In this document: piece after piece, positions 51,401-60,400 of the stretch
Layout: each line of letters begins with the position of its first letter
Numbering within the stretch: the first letter of the stretch is position 1
Origin: Vombatus ursinus
Taxonomy: Eukaryota > Chordata > Mammalia > Diprotodontia > Vombatidae
Length of the DNA stretch: 64,000 nt
NCBI RefSeq assembly: GCF_900497805.2
Contig: NW_020954626.1
Span: 3,522,039-3,586,038 of the forward strand
Direction: 5' to 3'
The notes under the pieces: generated by a model
Database searches by the model: none
The model's input: the letters and a program-made list of their open reading frames with translations, nothing else
What the model was told of the DNA's origin: nothing
Made by a program: the position numbers and the translations under genes

Positions 51401-54400
51401 AGATGTGTGTTATTCAGTCTCAGCTAGGCCCTTTATCAGAGCAAGGCTATCTTTTTATTTCTCCATAATTGATTCTATTCCACTTTCCACAGAAACTCTT
51501 CTAAACTTTCTCATCTCTTCAAGCATTCCAGAGTAACTCTTTCCCCCTACCCTCAGTTAAGAATGTGACCTTGTATTTCACAAAAAAAAAAAAGCCATTT
51601 CCTAAGAGTTCTGTCTTCCCTTCTCATCTCATATTACTCAGATATCTTCTCCAACTATCTCCTCCTTCACTCTAGTCAAATGAAGAGGCTAAGACTTGGC
51701 CTTTATTGCCAAGGGCAATTCCACACAATCTTGATCCCAATTCTTCTTGGCTTCACTAAGACTGCCTGTGCTATTATCCCTACTCTCTCTATAATTGTGC
51801 ATCTCTCCCCATTTCTTCTTCCCTACTGCCTACAATCCCTCCCATGACTCCCTTTTCCTTGAAAAAAGAAAAAAGAAAAAAACCCTGTTGTTTGATCCAA
51901 CCATAGCTATTGTCATTCTATATCTTTTCTCCCTTTCTAACTCCATGAGAAATCTGTCTACACTAGGTACCTCCACTTCTCCCATCTCATTTCTAAACTC
52001 ATTTTAATCTGTCTTCTGATCTCATTCAACTGAAGCTGTTCTCTCCAAAGTTGCTGATGACCTCTTAATTGCCAAATTTAAAGACCTTTTCTCAGTTTTC
52101 ACTCTTCCTGACCTTTCTTCAGCACGTGACACTGTGAAACAGTGAACTGACACTCACTTCTGGATATGCTCTCTTCACGAGGTTTTGCTTCTTCTACCTG
52201 TCCTACCAATCCTTCTCAGTCTTTTTTTGATGGATCTTCATCCAGAGTATGCCCACTAACCATGGATGCTCCCTAAACCTTTGTACCAGGCCTTATTTGC
52301 CTTATACATTATGTTCTTTGGTGATCTTACCAATTCCCATAGGTTCAATTATCACATCATCCCTATGCAAATGGATCCTTGGGCTCACAACATTGGTGTT
52401 ATCCTTGACTCCTCACTCTTACCCCACAAATCTAATCCACTGCCAAGTTTTGTTGTTTCTACCTCCATAATATTTCTTATATATGTCTCCTCTCCATTTA
52501 CACAGCCATTATGTTAGATCAGGCCCTCACCACTTTTCACACAGACTATTACAATAACCTTTCAGTTAATTCCTATGACTTAAATCTCTACTCATTCTCA
52601 TCCATCCTCCACTTAGTTACCCAAGTGATTTTCCTAAAGTGTGACCGTGTCATTCCCCTGCTCAAAACAACTTGCCTGGCTCCCTATTGCCTCCAGCATC
52701 AAATACAAAGTCCTTTGCATAGCATTTAAAGCTTTTCATAACCTATCTCCTTTCTTCTTTTCCCATCTTCTTATGTTTTACTCCTCTCCACACACTTTAT
52801 GATCCAACTCCACCAGTCTTCTTTCTGATTCTAACACAATACTCCCCCTCCTGTCACAGAATCTTCACACTGAATGCTCTCCATGCCTAGAATGCTCTGC
52901 CTCCTCCCCTCCACCTCTTAAAATCACTAACTTCAAAACTCCAGTCAAATGCTATCTTCTATAGGAGGCCTTTCCCACCCCTCTAAGGTCACGCTTCTTT
53001 TTCTCTGCTTATATCTTGTATGTATCCATTTATCTATTAGAATGCAAGCTCCTTTACAACCATGGAAGGTCTTCCCCTTTCTTTGTGCCTCTACCACTTA
53101 GCACAGCCCTTGGTTCATAGAAAGCACTTAATAAATGCTTGTTAACTAGCTGGAAAGTTTTGTTATTCATCTAGCAATAGTTCCCTCTTGCTTTCAAAGC
53201 TGTCAAAATTACCTTGAGTGATTCATATTCCAGTTCAGCACCTCTAATTTGAGGTCTTTCTTCTTCCTAGGAGAAAATAAAGTAAAACAACGTTTTCTTT
53301 GCTCTTTAATCATAATTCCTGGTATGTTTACTTATCCTGAAGGACATAGTTTGGTATTTATCAAGAATTCTACACCAATCTCTATAACTAGTGTTGGTGA
53401 CTAATTTGGGGGGAGGGAGTAACTGTATTCCTTTTAAACCTTTCTCTAAAGGGAGATCACAGACATCCAGGTAAGAATCCAAACACATTGAGTTTACTCT
53501 ACTTGTTTGGATGGGCAATGTTGACATTGGTCAACCGATGGTGGGTACCTTAGCCTTGCTTCGGAGCACTTGCTCCTCCTTTCGGTCCAGTTCATCCTGC
53601 ATGGCTTGCTTTTCCAGCTCCAATTCAGTTACCCTCTTCTGGAGCTTGAGGAACAAGGACATATCCAGAGGTGCCTTCTTCTCACTTGGTTCCTATACCA
53701 CAAAACATGTCATCATCAGTGAGGATCAAGAGAAAAAAGGAAAATAGAAACTGTATCAGTCAGCCAAAACATATCCTTCAATATGCCCAAGAGAAACTGC
53801 TTCCTAAACCCAGGTATATATAATAGCAATCAATGGAGTAATAAAGGTGTACAATTCAGCAGCATTTCTTAAGTGCTCACTATTTACAAAGCACTGGGCT
53901 AGCACAGTGGTGAAGAAACAGGTTAGATAAGAGAGTTTCTGTTCCTCCAGGAGCTTATAGTCTACTGGAGGAATAGAAGAACAATACAGGTCAGGGACAA
54001 CTTCGTGGGGGGAGCAGCCTTTGAGGTGAGCTCTAAAGTATGAGTACAACTAAGATAAGAGAAAGAAAAAGCTAACAAGGAACAATGTATCTTGGGGCCA
54101 TCAAATGTTTTTTTCCCTTATTCTTGTTTTTTGTTGTTTTTGGTTTTTAAGATTTTTTCCCTTAATGTAGAGGGGAAACGATTTAATGGGATGTGGGGAG
54201 GGGAGATATATATATATATGAGTAAAATTTTCTTTAAATATTTTATATAAATTTACTTTCCTATTAAAAACAAAACTAGAAACACTAAAGGTAACTATTT
54301 AGATCAAATGACCAAAGTGATCCAGCAAGCCCCAGCTTTTTAACAACTCTACTCTTTGGCGGACTAGGTATAAGTCATGGAATGCCACAATCTGAAGCAT

Positions 54401-57400
54401 AAAAGTTGAGGGTCCCCTAAAGAGCAATGGAGGGGTATATGGTGGATGTGAGTAGGCTGCAACATGCTATCAATTAAGAATTTTTATTCTTAGCTAAACT
54501 TTATATAGGACTTTAACATTTGCAATGCACTTTACAAATATTGTCTCATTTCATCTGACAGCGACTCTGGAAAGTAGGTGCTATTACTATTCCCATTTTA
54601 CATATGAGGAAAATGAGGTAGACAAAGATTAGGAGACTTGCCCAGGGTACCATGGCTAGTAAGTGTCCAACGGAGGGTATGAACTTGGGTCTTCCTTCCA
54701 GAAATCTATCTACTGCTCCACCTAGCTGCCTTAGCAATGTGGCAAAAAAAAAAAAAAATGTCATCAGAGAAATGTCTGACCAGAAAAGAAAGTGGACCAA
54801 CTGCATGACAAGAGCAAGGAACATCTGGTTGACAGTCCATGTGCTCCACTGAAATCCACATAAAGACAAGAGCTCTGGAGAGAAAAGTCTTGAGTCAAGC
54901 ATGGGGCATTTTCAGGACACGGCGTCATTTACTCACAAATAACCACGCCTCTAGCTTTTCCTAAGTCCTTCTTGCTCAGTCCAAACTGGACAAGTAAGAG
55001 AGGCAGGGGGGCAGCTAGGTGGCACAGTGGATAGAGCACCAGCCCTGAAGTCAGGAGGACCTGAGGTCAAATCTGACCTCTGACCAAACACTTGACACTT
55101 ACTAGCTGTGTGACCCTGGGCAAGTCACTTAACCCCATTGCCTAACAAAAACAAAAAACAAACAAACAAAAAAAGAGAGAGAGGCAGGGTTTGAGGTCAT
55201 GAAAGGTACAATTATACACAAATCCCTGATGTTAGTTAATCTTAAAAAGCCTTCTTATAATACAAACAATTCTTTTGGGATAAAAATAATTAATCCTGAT
55301 TCATCTGTTTCATGAGTTTGGGTCATCATTTACCATCCTAGGTTTTCTTTCTATCCATCCACAATAATGAGTCTGTTCAACTATAAACTCCAGAGAGCCC
55401 TTGATGTTCCCCCCTTGAGGACTGAGATCATAACTTACTCTTTACAGTCGTTATGGGGAATGACACAACTTCACGGACGTGACACAGGCTTAGCATTATG
55501 CTTATTTACAAGCCATCATCCATTCTAGGCCAAGGAATTAACCACTTCTGAAGGCCCATTTTACAAAAAAAATTATTTGTTTTAAAGAGACTTTTTTCTC
55601 TATTTTGAACAAAATGATGTAATAGGAACATTTTGCTTCTAGGTAAAACTAACAGAATAAAGGAAAAAGGTGTTCAGCTCTTTTTGAAAGTATTTCTGGA
55701 ACTAATCTCTTTCTGCTTCTGAAGTTTCTCTGAATCAAATATAAAAATAGAAGAGGTGAACTGAAATTATCCTTCTGATAGTTTATCTAAAAAGGGGCAG
55801 GACTGATGAATGACTGGAACAGTCCAATACAGAACTTAATGAAGTTCTAGGGTTACTGTAAAAGGTTCTCTTGGTTTCATTTCTCATGATGCAAAACACA
55901 AAAATAAAAGTAAATATTTCCAAATTTTTTTCTAAGCATTGCTGTGGAACAAAATTATATTTTTAACAAGTGATATCAATCAAACTCAATGGTTTTTGTT
56001 AGCCTAATTTGTTTTATTAGCCAAGTAACTAGAGCAGTACCTAAGTACAAGCGGCTCAACCCTCTGTATTAAGGAAGTGATTTCAAGATTTGCAATTCCA
56101 TTTGCAAATGGCATATAATTTATCTGTGCTTGGTACATATCCCTGACAGGCTAAATTTTTTTCAGATGCAAAATCTGAACATAAATGGGAAGTTGTAAAT
56201 AAGGCAGTCAAGTATTAATAAACTTAATAAACAAGCATATGCTAAGTGCCTACAATATGCCAGGCACTGCGGCAAGTACAGAGGATACAAAGAAAGGTAA
56301 AAGATAGTCTCTGCTCCCTAAGTGCTCATTGTCTAATAGGAGAAAGGATTTTTCTTTCAAATTAAGTACAAATGAGAATTAAAATATATATTACTTTTGG
56401 TATAGTGGAAAGAGTACTGAACTTGTGATCGGAAAACTCAAGTTCAAGTCTAAACTGTTATATTTATAAATCCTTTAGCTTTCTGGGTCTCAGTTTCATC
56501 TTTTGCAAAATGAGGAGAATGTTACGTGCACTACCTACCTCACGAGGTTATCCTAAGGAGAGTAATTTGTAAACCTTGTAATACAATTTCCATTAGTGTG
56601 CAGTACTATTATTGAAGTATCAATATACCAATTCATCAAGAGATGCAGTAATTATGCAAGGAATCTTAGTTCAGCAATAAAAATTGTCATGTGAGCAACA
56701 ACAGCAGTCACATGCTACCCCTGACTGGAAAAGTAGGAGCAATGCTATAAAACTCACCTCCATCCTCAATGGAATGTCTTCAGTCTCTGTAATTTCGGAG
56801 CTAAATGTATATTCAGATTCATTGCTGCTGTGGGTAGAGTCAGTTCTTCTGTGCCCAGGCTTAGGTATGTGCTGAAATGCAATGTCAATAAGGAATGAGT
56901 GATAGAGATTCCTTCCATGTTTATTCGATGATAATCCCACCCAGACTACTTTCTATAGCTAGGTGGTACAATGGTAAGAGCATTGGGCCTGGAGTCAGTC
57001 TGAGTTCATATTTGGCCTTACACTCTTACTAACTGTGTGATCCTGGACAAGTCACCCAATCTCTGCTTGCTCAATTTCCTTACCTTAAATTGGGGATAAT
57101 AATAGCAACTACCTCCCAGGTTTGTTGAAAGGATTAAATGATAATATTTGTAAAGTGCTTAGTACTGTGCCTGGCACAAAATAAGTACTATACAGATATC
57201 AGCTATTTACTATCATTATTATTATTATTATTATTATTATTACTCAACTGATTTGCTAGAAGATTCATTTTTTTCAGACTTACATGATCTCCTATCTTCT
57301 CAAGGTTAAAATACCTTTCCTTCTACTGTACTGAATGCTCCTCAAAAAATAAACAAGCAAAACCAGAATGGCAAGCCAGGAACAGAGTACCCTAGTGAAA

Positions 57401-60400
57401 AACGCTCATACTTACTAGCTACATTGTTTAAACTTATAAAAAGTAGTTAGTGAATGACCACGTTGGATGAGTAATATAGCATAAAGTCTGAGTGTACATG
57501 AGTTTGGTGTTGCAATCAAATGAGATTTACACAAAGTAAATCTGACACATTTAATTATATGCATGATTGTTGCTTCATTATATAATGGACTAGATATGAA
57601 TGGTAAGTGGTTCACATAAATGAATTTAACTTGTATTGTAACCTAGCATGTCTGGTGTCAGCCAGAGGAAAGAAGGAGAGAAGCTGCTGCTCTGAGGTTC
57701 CTCTGAAGGTGCTTGGATCTATACCACAATCAATCAATAGACATCTGTTAAACACCTACTATGGACTAGGCACTGGGTGAAGCATCCCCAAAGCGCCTAA
57801 TCTGGCTAGACCTCCCTCCCCACTTTTCCAAGAGGGAGCACCCATGGCCCATGTATTCAAGAAACTGGTAAGGGGAAAATATTTCTCCTTCTTTCAGGAA
57901 GGGTCCAGGTGAGAACAAGAGAGAGTGGGCTGAGGGAAAGAATGAGCCAAAAAAGAAGGAAGGCAACGTGTTGTGTCAGAAAGAACACTTGACTGGGAAG
58001 CAGGATTCTATTGCTAGGCTTGTACCTGACACACAGTACAATTTCACCTTAATCAAGTCACCTCACCTCTCCAGGTCTTGATTTGGTCTGCAAAGTAGAG
58101 TTTGAACGTGGTGATCTTTCTGTAGTCTTATGGCTTCTGAACCTGAGCTTCTCCTCTCTGATTATCCTCTCATCCTCCCACCCTTCCCCAATCTCTCACT
58201 CCTCCTGAATTCCTTCTTAGCCTGCATCATGATCTCCAGTTTCTTAACCACTCCCTGTCCCCTCAGTTCACCATTACTATTCTGGCTTCACTCTCCTCCC
58301 TTTACAACCCTGACCATATGGTCATTTTCACCAATGCACTGTCCTCTACCTTTGAATACCCTGTTTACTATCTTTTTGCTGCTTCTGTCCTGAAATCTCC
58401 AGCTCTGGTTTACTCCAACTATCTGCCTTTTCTGCTCCTAGTCCCGAGCACTGCTCAAGAAAGTCACAAAACTATGCTGACTGGGATCACCACAAAGTTA
58501 TGTGATCAGCTTTACCCAGGTCCCCACCCATTATACAGGGCTCTTTCTGATTAATTCCCTACTATATTCTCCACAGTAGCTGTTCCAGGCCTCTTCTTAA
58601 GCCTTCAGGTTCAAACACCCCCCATCCTTCATACAACTGTCAAAATAATCTTCCTGACATAGGTCTGTCCCACGTATTGTTCTAAAACCTTTAGTAGTTC
58701 CCTTGAAGTCAAGATCTGGGTTCTAATCCTACCTCAGTCACTAACTAGCTGTGATCTTGGGCACATCACTTAAACTCTCTCAGCTTCAGAAACTTCATCT
58801 GTAGAACCACCTCACAGGGTTGTTGTAAGGATCAAATGAGATAATGCATGTAAAGTGCTTTGTAAACCTTAAAGTATTACATAAACGCTAGCTATTTCTA
58901 TAGTCTGTGGGATATCCAAATGCAAAACTGTTACTTAAAGTCCTACACATACTGGATCCAACCCATATTTTCAATCGTCTTTCATACTATTCTCCTTCAT
59001 GCAGTTTATATTCTAGCCAGACTAGATTACTGGCAGTTAACCCACCTTTTTCTGCATGGTCCTACTTCCACACTCTCACCTGTATTATCTCTGTGTGCTG
59101 ACATGTTTCTGTTTCTTCAAAGCCTAACTCAGGGATCAATTCCTCCATGATGCCTTCCCCTTATACCTTCAGCAGAAAGTGACCACTACCCTTCTCAAAT
59201 ATTCTAAGAGTACTTTGTCTAGATCGTTCCTTTGCTTCTATCATACTTAACCTTGTATCATACATATTTGTAGTATATGTCATATTCCTCCCGCCCTATC
59301 AGATTTCTTAAGCTCTTTGAAGACTTTTTATTGTCCCTTTTCATTTTTGTGTCCCTGGTAATGAATACCGTGCATTATACAAGGGTAAGCCTTTAGCAGC
59401 TAACTGAATTGAAATAAATGCATGGAAATTGCACCAAGAAGGAACAGTGTGAGATATTAGTTATGCATACTACTTAGAGAGCTTGTTAAGAAGGATGGAC
59501 TACTTGGAGCATTAAAATGTAGGCCAAGTGAGATCATATTAATCTCAACTTTGCAAACCTCAAAGTGCTTTATTGTTATCTATTATTATTAATAAAAGAA
59601 GGAATTCCTATTAATATCTTAACAGCAACAAATGATAAGATAAAATATTAACTCTCTTCAAAAAAGTGTTCTTTGTAGAAGGAAGTGATATTTATAAGGA
59701 AATGGGCAGTTTGTTTCTTCCACTGTCCACTGCCTCCAGCTAGGCATGTGCATGTTATCGTTTAGGAAGGAGGTCAAGCCCATATGATGCTGTACAGACT
59801 CAGTTGCCTATTTCCTTTTTTAATAAGACTAGTCCAAGCAGAGCAGAAAATAGGATGATCCTTATTAGTAGGTAAGGCACATACAGTTATTCATGAGCTC
59901 CTTGAATGGCAATTACTGGTTGTCAACCTGATTTCCATCAGAGCCATTATCTTACCGGCAGCTTCTTTGCAGCATGTGCTCAGTGAGTAGCTGTGTATAG
60001 AGAATGCTCCCTGGACCCATGTGAGAAGCTGTTCCTGACTCTCTTTTTCATTTTCACCACAGTGTGACCTTTCATCTTGCTCTCATATTTTAAGGTCTTT
60101 GGTTAGGAAAATGTTAAGCATCTATCTTCCTCCGCAGTGTAGGAGGCACTATAGGCAATTCTATCTTCATTTGTATATGAATATAAATCCTGTCTCTTCA
60201 GACACCAGGAGAGCTAGGATACTCTGTTCTCTCTGATGGTAGACAGAGGTCAGGATATGATATATTCCCAGTTTCTTCTTCCCTATTATATTATCGCTTT
60301 GTAACCTGGATAATTAATAGGGCTGTCTAAATAACCAGTCTCATAGAATCAGTAAGAACTTGAGATCACAGGCATTAACTACAAAGTATACTTTAACACA

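Noticed and set aside
58130-58554. Plus-strand open frames of 87 and 78 residues
   Set aside because: They fall within L2-derived sequence and are pieces of a decayed LINE.
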